Positions 47,021 through 64,000 of a DNA stretch of 64,000 bases are shown here, piece by piece; the stretch's first letter is position 1, and each line of letters begins with the position of its first letter. Source of the stretch: Scylla paramamosain. Lineage: Eukaryota; Arthropoda; Malacostraca; Decapoda; Portunidae. The position numbers and the translations under genes were made by a program. The notes under the pieces are model-generated. The model was given only the letters and a program-made list of their open reading frames with translations. It was not told the origin of the DNA and did not search any database. The stretch lies in the NCBI RefSeq assembly GCF_035594125.1, contig NC_087181.1, positions 1,947,501 through 2,011,500 on the forward strand, in the 5' to 3' direction.

Positions 47021-48131
47021 GCCGGAAAGGATCGCCGCTGTGCTGTAGGCGAGAGGCGGCGGGTGCAGGTGCGCTCTGCCAATATTGACCTCTGCCGCGT
47101 GATCCCCTAAAGTCCAGGAGGTCATTCTGGGCCGCGGGCAAGAGCAGGGTCGAGGTAGTGTTGATTGGATCTCTGGGCGCCGAGCCTTGATGAAACCTGA
47201 CCGTTGGCAGCGATCTGAGGTGATTAAATTGTGATGTTGTAAACGACACCCTGTGAATTTTGAGCTGAGTCTTTTTATCTGTTGACAATGTGAGTGAGGT
47301 GTGCCAGACTCAGCGTGGACCGAGGCTTTTAGTGTTAGTCTTGATGGGCTTCTGTATGGGAAATGTTTAACCTTACAACAACCCCCGCTACATAAAAAAA
47401 TTCTGGTATGTTTACTTACCGTTCTTGTTTTTGTTGATGTATTAAAATATTTTCTGGAAAAACTTGTCAATTTTATATTTACCAGTTGTAGTTGTCTCTT
47501 ATCTGGTATCATTATCAGCAAGAAAACGATAGACTTTCCCTTGTGCCTACTTGAAAACATTACTTGCAGGAAGCACAGCGTCTTCAACACTCAATATCTT
47601 CCCCTGCATTCCCGCTGTCATGATGGCCTTCACATGCTGGCTTCCATATTGATATTAGTCCTCCGGTCGCATAGCTTACAGTTTCCCGAGAATAATGTCA
47701 CCAAATCCAGTGAATTTTATTGAATATAATTTGATATAAGGTATTAGGAACTGCTTTATATTAAGAGTTCAGAAAAGACCAAGAACAACCAGAGACGTGA
47801 TAAGTCTCTGGTCTGATGATGTTTTTTTTTATTTGAAACATTCTGTATAACATGATCTCTTTCTAGGACAACTGTGCATTACTCGTGCAGCCAACACAGC
47901 GTCTCTAGCTCCTCACATCACCCTTCCCTGTTACTACAAACGGCCTTCATTATCACTACCGTGCCTTACAATTGCCAGAGACTGTTCCCGCCACGTCCAC
48001 AATCATCATCGGCAGCTATTACTTCCCTGCAGAACAAAGACCTTCGGGAGTTTCCACCAGAACCACCATAAATACATACAAGTGCTACACAAGATTGCGT
48101 ACACTCTTTTTAATTACTAGTGTCGTATGTA
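47021..48131. other. Unique non-coding DNA
   Basis: Includes the longest non-repetitive open frame in the window (47003-47590 minus, 195 codons). It shows no domain, signal peptide or composition typical of a gene. Confidence 0.5.
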
Positions 48132-48258
<127 letters not shown>

Positions 48259-48514
48259 ATCCAGCCTCAGATTCCTTACAGTCATTGGCATCATTCACTT
48301 GATAACCTTTAGGTGCTTCTTGACACGTTTCCTTAATCACAAATCACTGTTAAACATTTCTTTTATTCCACAGTCACCTCTAAATATTTTGCAGGCTAGA
48401 TGATGGAAGATATATTCTCTTGATCTTTTTATTCTTTCCTGTAGAACCACGTAATGACTTGTTCAGTCCATTTAGTGATGTAATTAGTCGTATATCGCAG
48501 TGAAATGGTTAAGA

Positions 48515-48745
48515 GCCCCACAACCATCCACTTTCTCAACCACAACCACTTTAATCTACATTGCCATTCGCAACATCCACTTAGAGCTCTTACAACCTTT
48601 CAGCTCCATCACAACCACTTTCTCCACAACCATTCAGCTTCTCTATTACAACCACCATCTCCACAACCATTCGCAGCATCCGCTTATACTTTCCACATCC
48701 ATTGAAGCTCTCCACCACAACCACCTTCATCTCCACCAACCTTCG
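48515..48745 (+). repeat. CACAACCA-rich decayed minisatellite
   Basis: CATTCGCARCATCC at 48565 and 48668 (103 bp apart), with repeated CCACAACCA and TTCAGCT motifs between. Confidence 0.65.
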
Positions 48746-49242
<497 letters not shown>

Positions 49243-49361
49243 GGCCGCCGGATTACTGATCATTGAGGTGCAGCTGAATGAGTTCCCATCAAAGTTGGTG
49301 CAGTTGTTTGACATTTAACTGCGTTCATCTTAACAACTTTCGATGAGATTTCCTGGGATAT

Positions 49362-49362
<1 letters not shown>

Positions 49363-49453
<91 letters not shown>
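49363..49453. repeat. (AG)n microsatellite
   Basis: About 45 AG units. Confidence 0.98.
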
Positions 49454-49456
<3 letters not shown>

Positions 49457-50396
49457 TCCATTGTAATGCCTGGAGAATATGAACGTGATCCGTAGTGTTT
49501 CTTTTCATAATAAGTGTGAGGTGGAGTATGATTCTTAGTATCCATGTTAGTCCGGAACGAAGTGCTTGATTAACAGTAACATTGGAAGAATCACAGTGAG
49601 TGGCCCTAATGCTGTTTTCTCCTGAACTCAAAAAGAAAAAAAAAATGATGGTAGTCAATATACAAGATTGTTTTCCCCGGTAGTGTCTCCCAGCGTGTTG
49701 CATTTCATGGCCACAAGCCCAGCTAGCTCCCACGCGCCTCTCCAATGAAGGATGCAGGGTTTTAGAGCCGCTCGTGAGGCCTGGCGTCTCCGGCAAGTTT
49801 GGGTCGGGCGGCGGCGTTGGGCTCGTCCGGCGAGGTTTTGTTCCTTGCCGCAGTCGTAAAACCCGGGCAACCTAAGGTGAACGGCAGTTGAGGCACTCTT
49901 ATACCTGCCACTTCGGCCCCAGGTGCGCTGCCCGCCGCCATCTCGTTCCGGGTTATCGAGTAGGAAAGGTGAGGAGAGCCGCTGTAATAGCACTATCAAA
50001 ACAAACTTTTTTATGTGAGTTGCTGCGTACATTTTTTTTTTTTTCACTTCCTTCCATTTCCGTGGCAGCGGCGGACGGTCCTCGCCGCGAGTGTAGGGCG
50101 GCCTGCAGGGATCGTGCCGGCGGGTTATCATGTCTCACCGCCTGGCACGGAGCGGCTGTCTCGCCTGCCTCGCCTGCTGCTGCTGCTGCTTACCCTCCCT
50201 TGGCTAATAATCTTTCCGCCTCGCATCTCTCGCCGCCACGCCTCACAACTCAGCTACCTGTTAATAATTCATCATCGTGTGCCGCTGCTGGCAACACTCT
50301 GAATGTGCTGCGGGGAAACAACCCAACTTAGAACACGAGGAAGAACATTGCAAGTTACATTTGGCTGCATACGTCTCCCAATGTCGCTTCATACTT

Positions 50397-50399
<3 letters not shown>
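49454..50399. other. Unique DNA, GC-rich 49660-50330
   Basis: GC-rich with CpG dinucleotides and a short CTG run at about 50176-50192. Frames on both strands are open but unrecognisable; a promoter or CpG-rich exon cannot be shown. Confidence 0.5.

Positions 50400-50463
<64 letters not shown>
50400..50463. repeat. (GT)n microsatellite
   Basis: 32 GT units. Confidence 0.98.
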
Positions 50464-50464
<1 letters not shown>

Positions 50465-50841
50465 ATACATGCGCCCGTGCTCTCACAAGTGTTGCACAGC
50501 GCATGCACTTCCTCTACACCCTGCTAAGTGAAGCTCAGCCTCAGGCAACTTCTTGTTCTCGAGGCCTTTGATGGAAGGGCCAAGACCTCGCCTTTAAAGT
50601 TAACACTGAATGTAAGCCCAACTAAAGGCAGTTCGCTCCTTGCTCACCAGTAATTAGAAACTTAGGAAAGACACACATGAGGTGGCGGCGGTATCGGGGC
50701 AGACGGCGGGTATTGGGCGGGAACACGCCTGAGATACGAGTACGACGAATAGACACGGCTGTCACCCTCATGCCTGCTAATGCCCTTGAGCTCCTGTTAG
50801 TCATATGTATTGTGTCACACAAAACATACCCGCCACCTGCC

Positions 50842-50845
<4 letters not shown>
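50464..50845. other. Unique non-coding DNA
   Basis: No gene seen. Confidence 0.5.

Positions 50846-50936
<91 letters not shown>
50846..50936. repeat. (GA)n microsatellite
   Basis: About 45 GA units. Confidence 0.98.
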
Positions 50937-52200
<1,264 letters not shown>

Positions 52201-52270
52201 GGTGTGACGATTACGGTGTGACGGTGACGGTGTGACGGTGACGGTGTGACGGTGATGGTGTGACGGTGAC
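52201..52270 (+). repeat. 14-bp minisatellite, GGTGTGACGGTGAC x5
   Basis: Five head-to-tail units at 52201, 52215, 52229, 52243 and 52257. The first differs at two positions and the fourth at one. Confidence 0.97.
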
Positions 52271-52411
52271 TCCTTCGCAGGATTGTCATAAGATAATTCA
52301 GGCTAGCAGGAGTGAGTCAGGGGAGTGGGAATGCCTGGGAACTCCTGGTGGTGTAACGCGGTGACTGTGACGGTGACTCTTTCTTTGGGTAGTCATTTAC
52401 GTAGGGGGATT

Positions 52412-52425
52412 ACACACACACACAC

Positions 52426-52473
<48 letters not shown>

Positions 52474-52474
52474 A
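52412..52474. repeat. (AC)n microsatellite
   Basis: About 30 units with a G and a T interruption. Confidence 0.96.
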
Positions 52475-52566
52475 GTAGCAATGTGTGGAGTGAGTATAGG
52501 TGGTGTGCCTTAATACAGCGGCTGTAGTTGTCTAGGGTTATTGGACCTGGCTTAGATTTATGAGTA

Positions 52567-53048
<482 letters not shown>

Positions 53049-53290
53049 CGGGGAGTTTTTTTTTTTTATGCAAGACGGGGATCTGGGTAAGGGCAACAAT
53101 GTCTGAAAAAAAGAAGATCCAAAGAAGGTGTCATTCCAAAGGAGTGGTCTAAAGATTACCTAAGCTTATAGGAAATGTCTTGAAGCCAACTTCAAGTCGC
53201 ATGTTGGTAGGGGAAATACAGAGACAGGCAGGGAGTTCTAGAGCTTACTAGTAAAAGTGAGGATGAACTGTCATCAGAATCACGAGAACA
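53049..53290 (+). mobile_element. Candidate diverged dispersed decapod repeat
   Basis: TTTATGCAAGACGGGG, GTCTTGAAGCCAACTTCAAG and GGAAATACAGAGACAGGCAG, in this order, match my memory of a repeat common in shrimp and crab genomic sequence. Frames are broken. Boundaries uncertain; not searched. Confidence 0.5.
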
Positions 53291-54101
53291 CCAGTGGAAT
53301 TTCCAATAATTTCTACAAGAGCCTGGCTCATACTCTGTAACGGGTTTCATAAGGACTGTTTTCAAATACTATATAGATGATCCTTTCTTTTTCTTGCTGC
53401 TGAAGGATTTTTTATTTTTATTTTGACTGTCACTAAAATCATACATAAACTTATACTACTGCCTGTCAAACCTAAGATAATACTTTGGAATGTTGGAGAT
53501 AACACTCCGAAACATTCGAGAATCCGGAGCCGAGACCTTATTAATTCATTTGTTTAATCCTATACGAGGTTACCACAGGGAAATACACTGGCAACCACAG
53601 GCACTTGAAGGTCTGAGCTGCTCGATCCTTTCTGCCACTGGTGTCTTCTACATTTACACTCCAAAGCTGCATCATGCTGTTTAATAAGCTTAAAAAGATC
53701 GAACCTATCGCAGGCAAAGAGTTACAGATCAGAATGATGCAGTGATCAGAAAAAAAAAACTCCATAGACTTTAGGGAGAGATTGTTTAATCAGAAGGGTA
53801 TTATTGCATGAATATATGTATGTAGGGATATATGTATGCATGGGGGTATACACACATGCGCTACATGGAGGGATCACATCAGTTATTTACATAATGCACA
53901 TGTATCCAATCAGTGCAATTAGCCTAAGTAGCACTCCGGGATAAGGTATTGGCAGGGGCGCTTTTTTTTCGTTTTTTTCTTTTTATCTCTATGAGAGGAA
54001 GTTAAAAGAAAAGTCATTATTATTAAACGTTTATATTACTTTTTCTTAATGTTTCACAAAGGAGTAAGTATGAACATTATGGTATTTTGTACCCATCTCG
54101 T

Positions 54102-54103
<2 letters not shown>
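53291..54103. other. Unique non-coding DNA
   Basis: No gene supported. Confidence 0.5.

Positions 54104-54162
<59 letters not shown>
54104..54162. repeat. (GT)n microsatellite
   Basis: About 29 GT units. Confidence 0.98.
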
Positions 54163-54164
<2 letters not shown>

Positions 54165-54280
54165 CTTCGCCTCTTTTCCTGGTACACAAAGAGTATCTGC
54201 TTAAATATTTACCTCATCCAGAGCTCAGTCTTGACAACGGAATGAAAAAAAGTACATTACCATTTTTCTCACACACCACT

Positions 54281-54288
<8 letters not shown>

Positions 54289-54313
<25 letters not shown>

Positions 54314-54323
54314 GTGGTGGTGC
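54289..54323. repeat. (GGC)n-(GGT)n run
   Basis: About 8 GGC units then 3 GGT units. Confidence 0.95.
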
Positions 54324-54364
54324 GGGGTGGGGGGAGCGAGATGTACGCAATGAAACATGTAGTG

Positions 54365-54545
54365 AAGTAAGACATGCGTCTTTCTCCGGCGCAGTATTAA
54401 TGCCGTGTACACTCTGCTCGCTGTAATTACGTCGGCGCCGGACACTTTAATTTAGCAATGTGACCATTATGTGCTCTTTAAATCGGTGAACTTGTTATTA
54501 CTGCCCCCAGGTAATCGCGGCGCCTGTAAATCAGCCTCAGACCCC
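54365..54545. promoter_or_regulatory. Possible regulatory block with TAAT motifs
   Basis: Holds TATTAATG, TGTAATTACG, TTTAATTTAG, TTATTACTG and GGTAATCG within a GC-rich context, the mix seen in many animal developmental enhancers. No conservation data available here. Confidence 0.2.
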
Positions 54546-54875
54546 CTCTCCCTAATGCAGGCCAGTGCTACTATTTTAGGTGCAGGATAAAAAAACTTGC
54601 TTGCTTTACGTCTTATCGCTACCTTGGTTACGTCGCGACTCCCACGATGCTTCCTCTAACGCTGTGCCGAACGCTATGAAGGATTACAAAAGGATAACCT
54701 AACATAACCTAACAAACAGTGCCAGGCATTTACTACTTCCTTCCATGACAATAACTCACGATGGAAGGCTCTGGGCACCACACTGGATGACTCCTGCCCG
54801 AAAACCTACGTGGATATAGAAAGGATTCGTGTGTACTGGTGGAAACTGTCGTGAGTGGAGTTTGTCATTCACTTG
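54546..54875. other. Unique DNA with a short AACCT-type motif
   Basis: AACCTAACATAACCTAAC at about 54696-54713 resembles the complement of arthropod telomere units. No gene seen. Confidence 0.5.
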
Positions 54876-54877
54876 TA

Positions 54878-55166
54878 CAGTGGCTTCCAAAACTATCTTT
54901 AAAAAGTAAGAGGTGTACATTTTGACACAATGGACGATATTGTTTGATACATTTGGTGATTATGGTGGCAACATTTGCTAGAGCTGCACACTACGGATGG
55001 TTGCCGTATACTAAATATGACTTGGGAAATAGGTCAGCATATCAGCATGAAGTCAGACCTTGCATACCAACCTTGCTGACGCGATACTTGATCAGGCAGT
55101 AGGTTTCATATTGTTCATTGTGCCACAGTTCGCACCACACTTTAAAGATAGTTTTGGGAGTTACTG
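54878..55166. mobile_element. Non-autonomous TA-flanked inverted-repeat transposon (MITE), 289 bp
   Basis: The left end starts CAGTGGCTTCCAAAACTATC; the right end, reverse-complemented, starts CAGTAACTCCCAAAACTATC. 23 of the first 26 positions match, ending in TTTAAA (54898-54903 and 55141-55146). A second inner match (54926-54940 against 55108-55122, 13 of 15) shows the symmetry goes deeper. Both ends abut TA (54876-54877 and 55167-55168), the target duplication of the Tc1/mariner/pogo group, whose ends often begin CAG. No transposase frame. Family within that group not determined. Confidence 0.88.
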
Positions 55167-55168
55167 TA

Positions 55169-55504
55169 TATTCTTAAGTCTTTATAAATAGACCTGCTGC
55201 AGAATTGTAGTCATATGTTATGTATAATCCTGCCTTCATTGTGGCTAAAGGTGACTATGTAGTTGTATGTAATGTGTTGAAGTGGTGGTATGTTCATGTT
55301 TAAAATGTAATGTTTCTTAGTTATTTTCCATTTAGCCATTCATGTTGCAGTGGTAATGTAATGATGTCTATACAAAAGGATATCATTATAAAAATTATGT
55401 TCATTGTAATATATATGTGTTGATGATCCCGTCTGCCTAAATGTAAATCTTGATGCAACTACCATGTTATGTATCATTCACGTTGATTTGATAATGTTAT
55501 TAAT
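55169..55504. other. Unique AT-rich DNA upstream of the splice-like site
   Basis: Repeated TATGT and AATGT motifs, no gene seen. Confidence 0.5.
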
Positions 55505-55510
55505 ATAAAT

Positions 55511-55536
55511 ACTTTCTTTTCCTTTACAGGTAAGTG
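55511..55536 (+). promoter_or_regulatory. Candidate recursive splice site (zero-length exon)
   Basis: ACTTTCTTTTCCTTTACAG is directly followed by GTAAGTG. This joins a full 3' splice site (pyrimidine tract plus CAG) to a consensus 5' splice site, the ratchet-point pattern known from long insect introns. AG ends at 55529 and GT starts at 55530. If real, the window lies in a + strand intron. Confidence 0.45.
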
Positions 55537-58325
<2,789 letters not shown>

Positions 58326-59742
58326 TCTTCTCCCTCCTCCTCTCCCTCCTCCTCAGAAATATACCTACGTACGCTTATTTTTACTCTTCCCTCTTATTCT
58401 TACAGAGTTTTTCCTTCCCTTGCATTTATAGTTTCTTGTTTTGCGTTTATTTTTCTATTCTTCCCCCCTTTTACTGCCGTTGTCTTGTTATCGTTGCATG
58501 AATTCCTTCCGCGTCGTGTCCTTGCGTTGTAATTACGTATACATTGAAAGACTTTAATGCACTTTTAATATTTGTGGTTGTGTTATGAAATTGTAAGGCT
58601 TGCTTGAAGTCTGAATTTAGTCTCCATGTAGACTCAGTATTCTTGGTGACGCAGTTTTTCTCCCCAAACAGTAAATGCGGGCTACGTCACAGAATTCAGC
58701 AAATGTTAATCTTATCAAGGAAGCGGCAACCTCACAGTATCGTATCAACGTGATTAAATTTTCACGCAGGACGCAGGAGTCGAGAGGCTTTACTGCTGGC
58801 ATAAAACCCCGGAGAACAGCTCTCACGTAATTACAAAGCTCCATCCCACTGGGACAGATAGTGACTGTAAAACTGGCGCACCAAATTGTACTCTGCGACT
58901 GTGCATATTCATCACGCGGCAAAACACGATAAACACGACAAACAAAGAAATTCAGAAACAATCGACCATGACTCATTTTTATGTATCGTAAATATTTATT
59001 CGAAACAAAGTGTTGTCCTTCCACAAGTGCAAAGCAAATCCACACAACGCGCGAGTCCGCAACGCAGCAGGACACTTTTGCAGAGGTGGAGGCTTGGAGG
59101 CGATAGGGACATGAGGGCGGTACGGGCTGGGTGGGGGGCGGTAAGGGAGACGAGACTGAGGACAGTGAAGTTGCCTTATATGGGAATAGAATAATAACCT
59201 AAGTGTTTGAGAGATTAAGTTATACAAGTGGATGTGCCAGCATGGAGATTACTCACGCTGCCTGAACCCTCCCGCTCCTCCGTCAGGTGTGTCGCGGAGG
59301 GAAGGATGCCTGGCGCGATACTAAGGGAAAGAATTATAACTGGAAAGCCCGGGGTGCGTCCAGCGGGCGTGAGTCACGGACGGCCACGCGAGGGACGCCT
59401 CCCTGCTCTGATAAGGCGGAATACATGCCTGCAGCTTAATTGGGTGTCAGATCCAATTAAATTATCCTTGTATTTACGCCGCAGACAAGGGAGGCGGGGG
59501 AGGAGGGTTACATTCGCCCACCGCACCGCCTCGCTCGGTAATGGCGGCCGCTCCGATTATTTGCTGAATATTGCATGTTACACCGAATTGGATGTAGTGG
59601 TCGAGGTGTAGAGGCCCAATTAGTTCATATTTACTGCCGTCTGGCCGCACCGCCGCCTTGTAAGGCCACGGCCGCGCTAGACGCACTCACAACGTGTACC
59701 AAATTAAGTGACAAAGAGTGTTTCCAGGATTAAACAAGCTTG
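58326..59742. other. Unique non-coding DNA
   Basis: A 152-codon frame on the minus strand (58617-59075) and a 127-codon frame on the plus strand (59228-59611) are open but match no family I know. No gene called. Confidence 0.5.
59425..59680. promoter_or_regulatory. Possible regulatory block with AATTA motifs
   Basis: CTTAATTGGG, CCAATTAAATTATCC, GATTATTTGC and CCCAATTAG lie in a GC-rich island. Pattern only; conservation unknown. Confidence 0.18.
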
Positions 59743-60010
59743 GTGACCATTGTGTGTATATGTATGGTGGTACTCCTTGTCTGTGGGCTGGTACTGTGTG
59801 TATGATGGTATTCCCTGCATGTATGTATGATGGTGCTCTGGGTGTATGGTAGTATTCCCTGTATGTATGGATGTACTTCCTGTATGTATGGTGGTACTCC
59901 CTGTATATATGGTGGTACTGCGCATTCATGGTGGTTCTGTGTATGTATGGTGGTACTCCCTGCATGTATGGTGGTACTGTGTATGTGCTGCGGGTACCTT
60001 GTGTGTGTGC
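59743..60010 (+). repeat. TGTATGGTGGTACTCCC minisatellite
   Basis: About 12 imperfect units of roughly 19-24 bp (CTGTATGTATGGTGGTACT type). Open frames on both strands follow the repeat. Confidence 0.9.
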
Positions 60011-60164
60011 GGTGGTTACCCTTTGTATATTTGTGTACCCGTGGCCATCAGCATACATGTGTGGCCAGGGCTGTGCTATACGCGTACACGTCATTTCTAA
60101 TTATATATGGAAAGTGGTGTGTAGGAATTTAATTTAATTTCCGTTTTCTGCTAAATATACGAGT

Positions 60165-60168
<4 letters not shown>

Positions 60169-60211
<43 letters not shown>
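60169..60211. repeat. (GT)n microsatellite
   Basis: About 21 GT units. Confidence 0.98.
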
Positions 60212-60215
<4 letters not shown>

Positions 60216-60357
60216 AAGGGAATGTAGCTGTAAGACGTGGGATCCTCCGAGCCTGGGCTGGAGGAGAGCGGAGTTGCAGGCTAGTGCGACGACTACACAT
60301 TCCATCTTAATTAATATAGACTTATCTCCCCTCTCTGTGCCACCCGCTCCCACCCAG

Positions 60358-60411
60358 GCCTCCCTCCCTCCCTCCCTCCCTCCCTCCCTCCCTCCCTCCC
60401 TCCCTCCCTCC
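60358..60411. repeat. (CCCT)n microsatellite
   Basis: About 13 CCCT units. Confidence 0.98.
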
Positions 60412-60422
60412 CCATGTCCTGG

Positions 60423-60676
<254 letters not shown>

Positions 60677-60853
60677 TTTTTTTTGCGTGTTTTCATGAAT
60701 AATCAAACTAGAAGTATTGGTAATAAACACATAAATATTTTGAGATGTCTTTTTTAGAGGTTTTCAGCTCACAAAATACTCTTGAACCACTTTTTATACT
60801 TTCTTTTTATCCAGTACCTCTTATTTTCTTCCATCGTCTCCTTGTTCTTCGCT

Positions 60854-61100
60854 CCTTTGCTTTCTTTTCTTTCTTTTCTTTATCACCACCACCATTCTTT
60901 GTTTAGTCTTGGTCTTTTCCTCCCTCATACTTACTCCCTTTTTGCTCTGAACCTTTTCTTTCTTCCATTCTTTCTCTCTCTTTCGTTCCCTTGCTTTCTT
61001 TTTCTTTTCTTTACCTTTCTTTCTATCACCACCTCCTTTCCCTCCTCAGTCTCCATCTCTTCCACCCTCATACTTACTTACTTACGCCCTTTTCCCCTCA
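60854..61100 (+). repeat. Pyrimidine-rich tandem duplication, about 134-143 bp
   Basis: CTTTGCTTTC at 60854 recurs as CCTTGCTTTC at 60988; TATCACCACC at 60881 and 61024; CTCATACTTACT at about 60924 and 61067. Confidence 0.75.
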
Positions 61101-61139
61101 CCCTTCCCTCCCTCGCTGTCTTTTCCGTCGCTCGCGCCC

Positions 61140-61167
61140 TGCCTCCCTTCCCGCGCGCAGGTGAGCT
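61140..61167 (+). promoter_or_regulatory. Weaker recursive-splice-like junction
   Basis: A C/T-rich tract ends CGCGCGCAG and is followed at once by GTGAGCT. AG ends at 61160. Less typical than the site at 55529, and the long pyrimidine context makes a chance match likelier. Confidence 0.2.
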
Positions 61168-61265
61168 CGGCTAATGACCCAGCGTGTGGTGGCAGTTAGG
61201 GGAGGGAGAGGTAATGACCACCTACCGTAAAGGGAAAGGGCAAGTTGAACACACTGGGGGAGAAA

Positions 61266-61505
61266 CAGGTGTGGTGTGTGTGGTGTGGTATGATGTGGGG
61301 GAGAGACAGGTGTGGTGTGGTGTGACTGTGTGTGTGTGGTGTGGTGTGGTGTGGTGTGACGTAATATTGTGTTAGGAAATGGTATAGTGTGGCATTATCT
61401 GGTATGGTTTGTGGTCTGGTGTGGTACTGTGGTATACTGTGGAGAGGCGTAGTGTGGTTTGAAACTGTGTTCTTGTGCTCTGAGTATGGTATGGTGTGGC
61501 ATGGC
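61266..61505 (+). repeat. GGTGT-type minisatellite
   Basis: Dense GGTGT/GGTAT units, decaying towards 61505. Confidence 0.85.

Positions 61506-64000
<2,495 letters not shown>

Noticed and set aside
49660..50330. CpG-rich island with open frames on both strands, possible gene start
   Set aside because: Several overlapping frames, none recognisable; no clear splice donor. Kept only as unique GC-rich DNA.
58617..59075. 152-codon minus-strand frame
   Set aside because: Mixed amino-acid use looks better than repeat translation, but I recognise no family and see no supporting splice sites or neighbour.

Overview
This is a eukaryotic, non-coding, extremely microsatellite-rich window. I see no protein-coding gene, rRNA or intact tRNA that I can support. 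The best guess for the source is a decapod crustacean, possibly a crab. Two things suggest this. First, very long (GA)n/(CT)n and (AC)n/(GT)n arrays occur every 1-2 kb: by hand count about 37 GA/CT arrays of roughly 3.5 kb and 27 AC/GT arrays of roughly 2.3 kb, with (TTC)n, (CCT)n, (TAC)n, (TTA)n, (ACC)n and (AT)n arrays besides. Second, three stretches (about 6441-6700, 43050-43200 and 53049-53290) resemble, from memory and unchecked, repeats dispersed through decapod genomes. Almost every long open reading frame is a translation of a microsatellite (runs of Ser-Leu, Arg-Glu, Thr-His, Cys-Val, Tyr, Leu and so on).

Layout: 1-3950 is mostly unique DNA with GC-rich patches. 3953-5360 is a 1.4-kb almost pure purine strand that switches to pyrimidine arrays at 5501-5936, including about 81 copies of TTC. 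5.9-13.8 kb is dense in dinucleotide arrays. 13.74-15.33 kb is a decayed tandem array whose units carry splice-site-like signals. 15.8-31.5 kb alternates unique DNA, microsatellites, a hairpin-rich duplication (18660-18960) and a decayed array (22930-23490). 31.5-34.7 kb is the longest stretch without microsatellites. 34.7-52.7 kb again alternates microsatellites with decayed tandem arrays (35.5, 40.8-41.8, 45.0, 45.7, 46.2-47.0 and 48.5 kb) and holds a minisatellite rich in AP-1-like sites (38754-38945). 52.7-57.5 kb is mainly unique and holds a 289-bp inverted-repeat transposon (54878-55166) and a good match to a recursive splice site (junction 55529|55530). 57.5-64 kb returns to pyrimidine tracts, CT arrays and GT-rich minisatellites.

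Reading: the window fits the inside of a very long intron, or intergenic DNA. A zero-length-exon splice signal on the + strand and GC-rich islands dotted with TAAT-type motifs would suit a long intron of a developmental gene, but that is inference. The main hidden structure is a second layer of old tandem repeats between the microsatellites. Several unrelated arrays share a unit of about 125-150 bp, close to nucleosome length.
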